From NCBI RefSeq assembly GCF_020532805.1, contig NZ_MQTQ01000041.1:82283-146282 (forward strand): DNA of 64,000 nt. The letters run 5' to 3'. The stretch's first letter is position 1. Every line of letters begins with the position of its first letter. This document shows, in pieces, positions 5,740-13,040 of this stretch. The notes under the pieces were generated by a model, which saw nothing but the letters and a program-made list of their open reading frames with translations, was not told where the DNA came from and made no database searches. This stretch comes from Arthrobacter sp. SO5. GTDB taxonomy: Bacteria; Actinomycetota; Actinomycetes; Actinomycetales; Micrococcaceae. The position numbers were made by a program, and so were the translations under genes.

Positions 5740-8081
5740 CGGACGGCAATCCGACGGCGGCGGTCGGCAGAGCCGCGGAGATCACGGTTCAGCCGGCGGT
5801 CGCCATGATAGAGGATTGTTTCCCAGTCGATTTCCTCCGCTGTCTTGGGGATCACGGGGCTCTCCTTGACTTTCGCGGGCCGCGGGCTGACGTAGAGCCA
5901 GTTGACCATGCCAAGGAACGCATCCACTGCGGAGTTGAAGACTCCGATGTACGCGCGGATCGCGCCGGCGGCGAGGATCGCGTTCAGTGAGGCGAAGGCC
6001 ACGTTGCCCCAGTTTCCCAACTGGGCGTCGCGCCAGACAGTCAGCAGGGAGAACGCCACGATGGCGTAGGGCGTCAGCACGTACAGCGCCGGCGCGGACG
6101 TGCGGTTCTTGACCTTCGGAGTGCGGGCAAACGGGATCTTGTCGCCGGTGACGGCCTGCTGCAGTGACTTGAGTACACCGGCCAGGTTCACGGGAAGCAG
6201 GACAAGGTTGAAGCCGTAGATCCGAAGGATGTCGCTGAAGCGGTGCCCGCAGTCGCGAAGGTCGCTTCCCATGGCCAGGAAGTAGGGCAGCGCGGCGAGG
6301 AAAACGATCGGGCTCAGCAGCCGGCTGTCGTACGGGTAGGCCAAAAGGAAGATCAGGCCGAAGCTCGCCCAGGCGATGGATGCCATGTAGTTCACCCGCA
6401 GCAGCACCTCGCGGAACAGGATGGCCCGGCGTTCGGAGCGGTGCTGGCGGAGCTGGGTCCACAGCTTGGGCAAGATCAGCAGTCCGCCGTTGGCCCAGCG
6501 CCTTCGTTGGACCACGAGGGAGCCGAAGTCCGGCGGGGTGGCGCTGTAGCTGAGCCGTTCCGGGTAGTTGACCAGGGTCCAGCCGTGCTGGCCGAGGTCG
6601 ATGCTGGATTCGGTGTCCTCGATGACCGTGCGGTCCTGGATGTAGGTCCGGATCTCGAAGCCGCCGCTGCTCTCGACCTCGACAATGTCCTCCAGCGAAC
6701 GTTTCCGGATGACCGCGTTGGCGCCGACCCAGAACGTGGCACCGTAGTACGTCATGCCCTGGTGCAGGATGTGCTGAATGTCCGTCGTGGCCCCGGCGAT
6801 GCGTTCGATCCGCGTCGGTGCGCCGCGGAAAGAGGAGTACGGCGTCTGGGTCACGGCGACGCGCTCGTTGCCGGCCGATTCCAGGAAGTACACCAAACGC
6901 AGGCAGTAGTCGCGCAGCAGCAGCGAGTCGGCGTCAAGCGTCAGCAGATAAGTGGTGTCCGGAGCTTCCAGGACCGGGCCACGGCCTTCAAGTTCGACGC
7001 CGGGCGGCAGCTTCCGCAGGACCACACCGTCGGCTGTGGTTTCCTCTTTCCAGGAATGCCCCATGAGGGAGATGTAGGCGTTGAGGTTCATCGCTTTGTT
7101 GGCCTCGTGCGAGAGGCTCGCGTACTTCTTGCGCTCGAAGGTCTCCGTGGACACGTTGAAGATCCAGGTTAGCCGCAGGTACAGCTCCTCCAGGCGGGAC
7201 CGCGGCGGGCACGCCTGCTGCACGGACGCCGCATTCAGTCCCACGAGCACCAGTCGCAGCTCGCGGGCCAGTCCCATGAGCACCAGGTCCACGAAGAACT
7301 CATCCACGTGGTCCTCGACCTGCTCGGCGGCCGCCATCGCCTCCAGCCAGCCGGCTGCGGCCTCGTACTCTTCAATGAGGAGGCCCAGTTCGGCGGCGTC
7401 ACTGCGGACACCGGCCGTGGCACGGCGCCGGAATTCCGCCACAGCGGCATTGCAGCGTTTCGCCGGTGCGTCCATGGCCGCGGCGATCTCCGCCGTCAGG
7501 GCCCGGGTTTTGTCCAGCCGGGCGAGGGTTGCGGGGTCCGCAGGGTACGGCGGATCATCCAGCAGGAGAACGACTTTGAGATCAGGGAATTCCTGCAGGG
7601 CAGCCGACCACAACGTGGCACGCACAACCTGCGGTTCCTCGGCATAGGAGGGCACCAGGACGGTGATGCCGTCGGCGTAGTCGGCGAAGTGGCGATCCAG
7701 TTCTCCGCGGGGAACCCGCTGGTGGTCCCGGAATCGATAAAGCGCCCCTTGCCTAGCCATGAGGTACATGAGTGCCGAAAATGTCAGGAATGTTACGACG
7801 ACGAGATAGGAAACCGTCTCGAATTGAAACCGAAAACCCGCATTCGGGTTATCCGCCAGTTCCTTCAGGATTGTCGAAACAACGTAGCTGATCCAGGCAA
7901 GTACCGTCGTGAGAATACCCAGCCGGCCAAGGATGATCTTGCGCCGCGAAGGACGCGGATGGACGATCGACAGCGGCTCGGACCGCCGCTCAGCCCCCCA
8001 TTGACGGCGCCGTGCGGCACCTTTTTGATCGGCTGTGACGATTTCTGCATCAAGGCGCGGCAAGACAAGCTGATCAGACAT
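5736..8081 (-). CDS. Membrane family-2 glycosyltransferase (cellulose-synthase-like)
   Basis: A 781-residue processive-type glycosyltransferase. Two N-terminal membrane helices (about 50-72 and 90-110) precede a GT-A domain with VPSY (143-146), first aspartates DD (175-176), DAD (383-385), the catalytic ED in VIEDTES (487-491) and QRRRW (525-529) for acceptor binding; further membrane helices lie at about 560-720. It should polymerise and extrude a beta-linked polysaccharide across the membrane. Unusually, about 200 residues, mostly helical and charged, separate the first Asp pair from the DxD, far more than in BcsA. No PilZ domain is visible, so c-di-GMP control, if any, would come through the coupled STAS-like and GGDEF-EAL genes. 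Start is ATG with GGGGACTA upstream. Confidence 0.85.
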   Translation of the reverse strand: MSDQLVLPRLDAEIVTADQKGAARRRQWGAERRSEPLSIVHPRPSRRKIILGRLGILTTVLAWISYVVSTILKELADNPNAGFRFQFETVSYLVVVTFLTFSALMYLMARQGALYRFRDHQRVPRGELDRHFADYADGITVLVPSYAEEPQVVRATLWSAALQEFPDLKVVLLLDDPPYPADPATLARLDKTRALTAEIAAAMDAPAKRCNAAVAEFRRRATAGVRSDAAELGLLIEEYEAAAGWLEAMAAAEQVEDHVDEFFVDLVLMGLARELRLVLVGLNAASVQQACPPRSRLEELYLRLTWIFNVSTETFERKKYASLSHEANKAMNLNAYISLMGHSWKEETTADGVVLRKLPPGVELEGRGPVLEAPDTTYLLTLDADSLLLRDYCLRLVYFLESAGNERVAVTQTPYSSFRGAPTRIERIAGATTDIQHILHQGMTYYGATFWVGANAVIRKRSLEDIVEVESSGGFEIRTYIQDRTVIEDTESSIDLGQHGWTLVNYPERLSYSATPPDFGSLVVQRRRWANGGLLILPKLWTQLRQHRSERRAILFREVLLRVNYMASIAWASFGLIFLLAYPYDSRLLSPIVFLAALPYFLAMGSDLRDCGHRFSDILRIYGFNLVLLPVNLAGVLKSLQQAVTGDKIPFARTPKVKNRTSAPALYVLTPYAIVAFSLLTVWRDAQLGNWGNVAFASLNAILAAGAIRAYIGVFNSAVDAFLGMVNWLYVSPRPAKVKESPVIPKTAEEIDWETILYHGDRRLNRDLRGSADRRRRIAVR

Positions 8082-8114
8082 TAGTCCCCATAGACGGCAA
8101 AGTCGGCTTTTCGG

Positions 8115-8161
8115 CGTGCGCTTATGTCAAATCGCGCACGATGCACCGGAATGTTCCGGTG
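8115..8161. promoter_or_regulatory. Two inverted repeats between divergent polysaccharide genes
   Basis: CACCGGAA (8144-8151) and TTCCGGTG (8154-8161) form a perfect palindrome with a 2-bp centre, the form of a dimeric regulator site. Next to it, CGTGCGC (8115-8121) and GCGCACG (8134-8140) form a second inverted repeat. Both lie in the 202-bp region shared by the glycosyltransferase operon and the GH18 gene, so one regulator could control both. Confidence 0.45.
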
Positions 8162-8283
8162 AGTGCCCTTATGATAATGCAAGGACAGGCCGTTTCCGGA
8201 CAACAGACACCCCGGAAATTACTCGAACTGATCCCGATGGCCGGCGCATGACCGGCAGTTCACTAATGACATAAGGGGGCCCT

Positions 8284-9858
8284 GTGTCCGAAAGATTCCC
8301 AGGCCGCAAGTTATCGCTGGCCCGGCTGGGCGTACTCACGAGCATCGCGATCGCCGCCACAATCGGCGCAGTGGGTGCCTGGGGCAATTTCCAAGACGTC
8401 CGGGCGGCCGGGGCCATCCCGTCCATTTTCTCCGGCTACGTAGATGTCACGGCGACTCCGCGGTACGCCTTCGAGGCACCGGTCTCCAAGGAAGCCCAGA
8501 ATGTCCTGCTGTCCTTCATTGTGGCGGACGGCAAAGACGGCTGCGCGCCGAGCTGGGGCGCCGCGTACTCCCTGGACGGTGCCGGCTCGGCTCTTGACCT
8601 GGACCGGCGGGTGGCCCGGCTCCAGCAGCTGGGCGGGGCCGTGTCGGTCTCCTTCGGCGGACTGATCAACAGCGAATTGGCCACCAGCTGCACGGACCCG
8701 GTCCGGCTCGAGGCTGCCTACCGCGCCGTCGTCGACCGCTACAACGTCAGCAGCATCGATCTCGACATTGAGGGTGAAGCACTCGGGGACGTCGCTTCCC
8801 TGGACAGGCGCTCGGCGGCGATCGCGGCGCTGCAGCTGGACCGCCGCCGCGACGGCAAGGACCTGAGCGTCTGGCTGACGCTTCCGGCCGACCCGAACGG
8901 GATGACGACGGCGGGCACCGAGGCGGTACGCCGGATGATCGCGGCCGGCACCGATCTCGCGGGAGTCAACGTCATGACCATGGACTACGGCGGAAGCAAG
9001 CTGCCGGGCCGCTCGATGTATGAGAACGCCGTCTCGGCAGCCGAGGCCACCCACGGGCAGCTCACCACCTTGTACAAGGCGGCGGGCAGCGAGCTGGGCA
9101 GCGGGACGGTATGGCGCAAGGTTGGCCTGACCCCGATGATCGGCCAGAACGACATCGCGGGCGAAATTTTCACCCTCCAGGACGCGCAGGAGCTCAGCAG
9201 CTATGCGAGCACCAAGGGAGTGGGCCGGTTGTCCATGTGGTCCCTCAACCGCGACCGCACCTGCAGCCCGAACTACCCCGACGTCAAGCAGGTCTCTGAC
9301 GGCTGCAGCGGCGTGGAGCAGGGGTCACCGAGCTTCGCGACGATTCTCGGCGCCGGCGTCAGCGCCCCGTCCGCCGATCCGGCCGCGTCTGCGCAGCCGA
9401 CCTCGGCTCCGGCCGTTACGGACGATCCGTCCACCAGCCCGTTCCCGGTATGGAGCGAAGCCGCCGCGTACACGGCCGGCGAGCGGATCGTCTGGCACTC
9501 CAACGTTTACGAGGCCAAGTGGTGGACCCGCGCTGACACCCCGGATGATCCGGTACTCCAGGGCGCGGCAACGCCATGGCGCATCATCGGCCCCGTACTG
9601 CCCGGCGACAGGCCGACCACCCAGCTCACCGCACCAGCCGGTACCGCGCCGCAGTGGCAGCCGGCAACCGTCTACCGCAAGGGTGACCGCGTGCTGTTCG
9701 AGGGCCGCGTCTTCGAAGCCAAGTGGTGGACCCAGACAGACAGCCCGGAAGCGGCGCTCCAGGGCTCGCCGGACTCGCCCTGGTCCAAGCTGCGGGACGA
9801 GGAGCTGCTCAAGATCATCGCGACGGCGTCCGCGTCCCCGACGGCTACGCCCAAGTAA
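8284..9858 (+). CDS. Secreted GH18-type glycoside hydrolase with two C-terminal carbohydrate-binding modules
   Basis: A 524-residue exported protein starting at GTG 8284 behind TAAGGGGG. Residues 1-42 form a signal anchor or signal peptide (SLARLGVLTSIAIAATIGAVGAW). The catalytic domain (about 45-350) carries the GH18 motif DLDIE (159-163), with E163 as presumed acid/base, and ends in the typical MWSLNRD strand. After a Ser/Pro/Ala linker come two CBM5/12-like modules (about 388-440 and 458-515), each with YxxGxRVxxxxxxYEAKWWT. Known relatives hydrolyse chitin or other GlcNAc polymers. The divergent placement beside a polysaccharide synthase suggests trimming or release of the product, which would then contain GlcNAc; that link is inference. 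Confidence 0.85.
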   Translation: MSERFPGRKLSLARLGVLTSIAIAATIGAVGAWGNFQDVRAAGAIPSIFSGYVDVTATPRYAFEAPVSKEAQNVLLSFIVADGKDGCAPSWGAAYSLDGAGSALDLDRRVARLQQLGGAVSVSFGGLINSELATSCTDPVRLEAAYRAVVDRYNVSSIDLDIEGEALGDVASLDRRSAAIAALQLDRRRDGKDLSVWLTLPADPNGMTTAGTEAVRRMIAAGTDLAGVNVMTMDYGGSKLPGRSMYENAVSAAEATHGQLTTLYKAAGSELGSGTVWRKVGLTPMIGQNDIAGEIFTLQDAQELSSYASTKGVGRLSMWSLNRDRTCSPNYPDVKQVSDGCSGVEQGSPSFATILGAGVSAPSADPAASAQPTSAPAVTDDPSTSPFPVWSEAAAYTAGERIVWHSNVYEAKWWTRADTPDDPVLQGAATPWRIIGPVLPGDRPTTQLTAPAGTAPQWQPATVYRKGDRVLFEGRVFEAKWWTQTDSPEAALQGSPDSPWSKLRDEELLKIIATASASPTATPK

Positions 9859-9905
9859 GGCCCGTCCAACCAGCGCCCGTCAGGGCCGCAGCCGACAGGT
9901 TTTGT

Positions 9906-9935
9906 GGCCGTGGAGAAACCCTTTTCTCCACGGCC
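9906..9935. terminator. Intrinsic terminator between convergent genes
   Basis: A perfect 13-bp stem, GGCCGTGGAGAAA against TTTCTCCACGGCC, with a four-base loop lies between the GH18 gene and the DUF998 gene. It can serve both. Confidence 0.8.
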
Positions 9936-9936
9936 G

Positions 9937-10707
9937 TCAGCTGCGCTGCGCCCTGGCAATCTTCCGCGCGGCCAGCGCAAGCCGGACGCGCTGCGCGACG
10001 ACGAGGCCCACTGCGGCCATGCCGACGGTGATGGGGTACCCCATGAGGCGCTCCAGGGTGCCGGGTTCCGGCACCCTCATCCCTGTCACGCCGCCCGTGA
10101 TCAGGGCGGCCAGCGACACCAGTCCGCACGCCAGGATGAACCAGCCCAAGGGAGTCTGCCGGAGCCACAGCCAGCCCAGCAGCAGTAGGGCCAGCGCCCC
10201 GGCGGCGAAATACATGACGGCCCCGACACCATGCCACGCGGAGCCGGCGTCCTCGGGCACAAACCCCACCACCACGGTCCCCACGCCTGCCACGCCGGCG
10301 AAGACCCGTGCCGCGAGCGCCGCCCGCCAGGGCGCCCGGCTGGCGTGCCCCGGGACGAACCGAACGCCCGGCCGCGCGGCCGTACAGAGCAGGGCAGCAC
10401 TAAGCAGCAGCGCTCCGACGATCATCCCGAGGCCCTGAACCACGAACGAGGCGTTCATCAGCAGGTGGGCGGGGGAACAGACGTCCCGGCCCTCGAAATC
10501 CCCGCAGCCCGTGGCGCCAAGATCGCTGATGTATCCGGTCCGGCGGCTGTACGGCGCGGCCCCCGCCCAGGCCCCGATCACAGCGGCCTCGGCGACAAAG
10601 TACTGCAGCACGCTGAGCTTGGCGAGCGCGCCCAGATAGAACCGGGTGGACGCGACGTCGGGGAGGTAGATGATGTCCTGGGCAGGCGCGGCGGCTGGTG
10701 CGGTCAT
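9937..10707 (-). CDS. DUF998-family membrane protein
   Basis: A 256-residue polytopic protein with about six hydrophobic segments, in the DUF998 arrangement: an N-terminal helix, an extracellular loop with two cysteines (ATGCGDFEGRDVCSPAHLLMN), then paired helices (LLMNASFVVQGLGMIVGALLL, AGVAGVGTVVVGFVPED, WHGVGAVMYFAAGALALLLLGW, and two more). VGFVPED-x-H in the centre is typical. Function of the family is unknown. The ATG at 10707 (MTAPAAAPAQDII) is preferred over an upstream start at 10782. The gene ends almost at the shared terminator. Confidence 0.75.
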   Translation of the reverse strand: MTAPAAAPAQDIIYLPDVASTRFYLGALAKLSVLQYFVAEAAVIGAWAGAAPYSRRTGYISDLGATGCGDFEGRDVCSPAHLLMNASFVVQGLGMIVGALLLSAALLCTAARPGVRFVPGHASRAPWRAALAARVFAGVAGVGTVVVGFVPEDAGSAWHGVGAVMYFAAGALALLLLGWLWLRQTPLGWFILACGLVSLAALITGGVTGMRVPEPGTLERLMGYPITVGMAAVGLVVAQRVRLALAARKIARAQRS

Positions 10708-10793
10708 GACAAGAGCGTAGTACGTGCCCTCACCTTGTATGCTTATATCCGTGTCCAAACGGGCCGGCCCGCGGCCGGCCACCGCGGATGCGC

Positions 10794-10866
10794 GCCCTCG
10801 TAGCTCAGTGGATAGAGCACGGCTCTCCTAAAGCCGGTGTCGTTGGTTCGATTCCAATCGAGGGCA
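10794..10866 (+). tRNA. tRNA-Arg (anticodon CCU)
   Basis: A full cloverleaf: acceptor GCCCTCG/CGAGGGC, D-arm GCTC/GAGC, anticodon stem CGGCT/AGCCG with loop CTCCTAA (anticodon CCT at 10827-10829), T-arm GTTGG/CCAAT with loop TTCGATT, discriminator A. CCA is not encoded. It reads AGG codons. The next protein gene appears to begin one base after it. Confidence 0.97.
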
Positions 10867-10867
10867 C

Positions 10868-11389
10868 TTGAACGCACCAGCGCCGGAAACTGCTCCGGAT
10901 CTTGACCTTCGTGGCTACCTGCTGGGCATCTGGACCGTGGAACGCACCCTGCTGGACCGGGCCAACGGAACCCGCGGTACCTTCACCGGCGTCGTCAGCT
11001 TCACCCCGCTCGGTGGCGGGGATGTGCAGCACGGTACCGACGGACCGCACGACGGCGGTCTCCGCCTCCACGAAGAAGGCACCATCTCCTGGACCTCCTT
11101 CACCGGCAAGCCCTTCACCGGTCCAGCCACCCGCGACTACCTGCTGCGGGGCACCGAATCTCCGGAAACGATGGACATGTTCTTCCCTGACGGCCGCCCC
11201 TTCCACCGCATGGGCTTTGGCGCGCAGGACTGCCTCGCCCAGCATTGGTGCGACCCGGACACCTACCGCGTGAGCTACGCACGAACCGGCGCCGACGAAT
11301 TCCGCTACCGCTGGGACGTGACGGGACCTGCCAAGGACCAAGTGTTGGATTCCGTCCTGCGCCGCCGGCACCCCGGGTCCCGCGGGTGA
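10868..11389 (+). CDS. DUF6314 family protein
   Basis: A 173-residue soluble protein with the lipocalin-like pattern of DUF6314: LRGYLLGIWTVERTLLDR near the N-terminus, GTFTGVVSFTP, the central DYLLRGTESPETMDMFFPDGRPFHRM, and HWCDPDTYRVSY near the C-terminus. Function is unknown. The only start that keeps the conserved LRGYL region complete is TTG at 10868, one base after the tRNA-Arg; no Shine-Dalgarno sequence can exist outside the tRNA, so translation may be leaderless after tRNA processing. The stop overlaps the Nudix gene start (GTGA), so the two are coupled. Confidence 0.75.
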   Translation: MNAPAPETAPDLDLRGYLLGIWTVERTLLDRANGTRGTFTGVVSFTPLGGGDVQHGTDGPHDGGLRLHEEGTISWTSFTGKPFTGPATRDYLLRGTESPETMDMFFPDGRPFHRMGFGAQDCLAQHWCDPDTYRVSYARTGADEFRYRWDVTGPAKDQVLDSVLRRRHPGSRG

Positions 11390-11784
11390 ATCCGCTGATT
11401 GTGGTCTCGGCCGTCTGCGTCTTCGATGCGGCCGGGCGGCTTCTCACCGTGCGCAAGAAGGGCACGGACAAGTTCATGCATCCCGGCGGTAAGCCCGAGG
11501 CGGGCGAGAGTCCTGCCCAGGCCGCCGCGCGGGAGCTGGCGGAGGAAGTCGGGATCGTCCTGGCGCCCGAGGAGCTGGAGCTGCTGGGCGTCTGGTGTGC
11601 GGACGCCGCCAATGAGGCCGCGACGCAGATCCAGGCCACCGTCTTCACCGCCCCGGGGACCTGGAGTGCCCGCCCCCGTGCAGAAATTGCCGAAATCCGC
11701 TGGCTGGACCTCGCCGCGGACCTCCCGGATGATCTGGCCCCGCTGCTCACCGATCACGTCCTGCCGGCCCTCTCCGCAAAGTAG
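11386..11784 (+). CDS. Nudix hydrolase
   Basis: A 132-residue protein with a complete Nudix box (GKPEAGE, seven residues, REL-AEEVGI: Gx5Ex7REUxEExGU) at about residues 27-49. It hydrolyses a nucleoside diphosphate linked to another moiety; the MutT-like size suggests oxidised dNTP sanitation, but the substrate is not determinable. The start is GTG 11386, overlapping the stop of the DUF6314 gene by the GTGA pattern. The longer frame upstream is antisense-type filler. Confidence 0.88.
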   Translation: MNPLIVVSAVCVFDAAGRLLTVRKKGTDKFMHPGGKPEAGESPAQAAARELAEEVGIVLAPEELELLGVWCADAANEAATQIQATVFTAPGTWSARPRAEIAEIRWLDLAADLPDDLAPLLTDHVLPALSAK

Positions 11785-11935
11785 CAGCCGGCTCCCCAAC
11801 CCGTTGTCTGGGAATGCGCCGAGGAGTACGGTTCGCGTATGGGCGGGGCCACGCGGGGCAATCGGCACCATGCCCGGGCCGGGTGGCCGCTTCCGGAACG
11901 TTCGATGGTCCCGTCCCGACGGGGAGGCGCAGGCC

Positions 11936-13027
11936 ATGAAGAAGCAGTCGAAACTGGCGGCAATGGTCGGTGCCATTGCCGTTTCCGTTGCCGTGACGGT
12001 TGCCTCGTGCACCTTTGATGAGCCGCGACCGCCGACGCCGGCGCCCACGCCGCAAACCGTCACCTTGCGGATCGGAACGAATGACGACGGCGACGTCCCG
12101 ACGCGGCGTCAAATCGAGGAATACGCCCGGCAGGTGAACGCCGCCTCGTCGGGAAGGCTGCTGGTCGAGCCGGTCTACAAGGCGGCCGGAGATGTCCCCC
12201 GCGACTGGGACCAGGCCGTGGCCCGGAAGGTGGTGTCCGGTGACCTCGAGATGGGCCTTATCCCCGCCCGCGCGTGGGACACCGAAGGGGTGACGTCGCT
12301 GCGGGCACTGAACGCGCCGTTCCTCGTGACTTCAGAGGCAGCCATGAAAGCGGTGGCAGCCCCGGCAATAGCAACGGAAATGCTGGCCGGACTCGATGCT
12401 ATCGGGCTGTCCGGACTGGCGCTCTTCCCGGAGGGTCCCCGCTTCCTTTTTTCGTTCGGCGCTCCGGTTCTGGTCCCCGCGGACCTCAAGGGCGCAACCG
12501 TCCGGTCGCCGCGCTCCGCCACGAGCTATGCCTTGTTCTCCACACTCGGCGCCACCGCCGACGACCTTTCGTCCCAACAGATGACCGACCTCGTGGCCCG
12601 GGGGGCGCTGCGGGCGGCCGAATCCTCGTTCGCCTACGAGCCAACGCTGCCCAAGCCGTCGACGGTCACGGGCAACCTGGTCCTGTTCCCCAAGATCAAC
12701 ACCCTGGTGATCAACGCGGCCGTCCTGGCAGCCCTCAGCGCCAACCAGCAACGGATCCTCCGGGAGGCCGCCGAGATCACCAGGGAGTGGTCTGTGGCCC
12801 TGCTGCCCTCCACAGCCAATGACGCGAAGCAGTTCTGCCAGGGTGGCGGAACGGTCGTACTGGCTTCGGAGGCGCAGCTCGCAGGATTCAGGGACGCCGC
12901 GGCCCCCGTCTATGCAGAACTCGAAAAGGATCCCCCCACGCGGGCGCTGATCGCCAAACTCCGGACCATCGCGGCGGCCGCCCCGGCCCAGGCGCCGCCC
13001 GGCGCCTGCGACCTCGAACACCAATGA
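11936..13027 (+). CDS. TRAP-type substrate-binding lipoprotein (DctP-like), orphan
   Basis: A 363-residue protein with a lipoprotein signal (about 1-25, lipobox VASC) and the DctP/TRAP periplasmic-binding layout: TVTLRIGTNDDGD at the start of the mature domain, DWDQAVARKVVSGDLEMGLIPARAW, LNAPFLVTSEAAM, GLALFPEGPRFLFS, DLKGATVRSPRSATSYALFSTLGA, and INTLVINAAVLAALSANQQRILREAA. It would bind an organic acid or similar ligand at the cell surface. The ATG at 11936 follows GGGGAGGCGCAGGCC. No DctQ or DctM permease genes lie within the window, so it may work with a distant transporter or as a sensor. Confidence 0.8.
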   Translation: MKKQSKLAAMVGAIAVSVAVTVASCTFDEPRPPTPAPTPQTVTLRIGTNDDGDVPTRRQIEEYARQVNAASSGRLLVEPVYKAAGDVPRDWDQAVARKVVSGDLEMGLIPARAWDTEGVTSLRALNAPFLVTSEAAMKAVAAPAIATEMLAGLDAIGLSGLALFPEGPRFLFSFGAPVLVPADLKGATVRSPRSATSYALFSTLGATADDLSSQQMTDLVARGALRAAESSFAYEPTLPKPSTVTGNLVLFPKINTLVINAAVLAALSANQQRILREAAEITREWSVALLPSTANDAKQFCQGGGTVVLASEAQLAGFRDAAAPVYAELEKDPPTRALIAKLRTIAAAAPAQAPPGACDLEHQ

Positions 13028-13040
13028 CCGCGCCCTCCGC

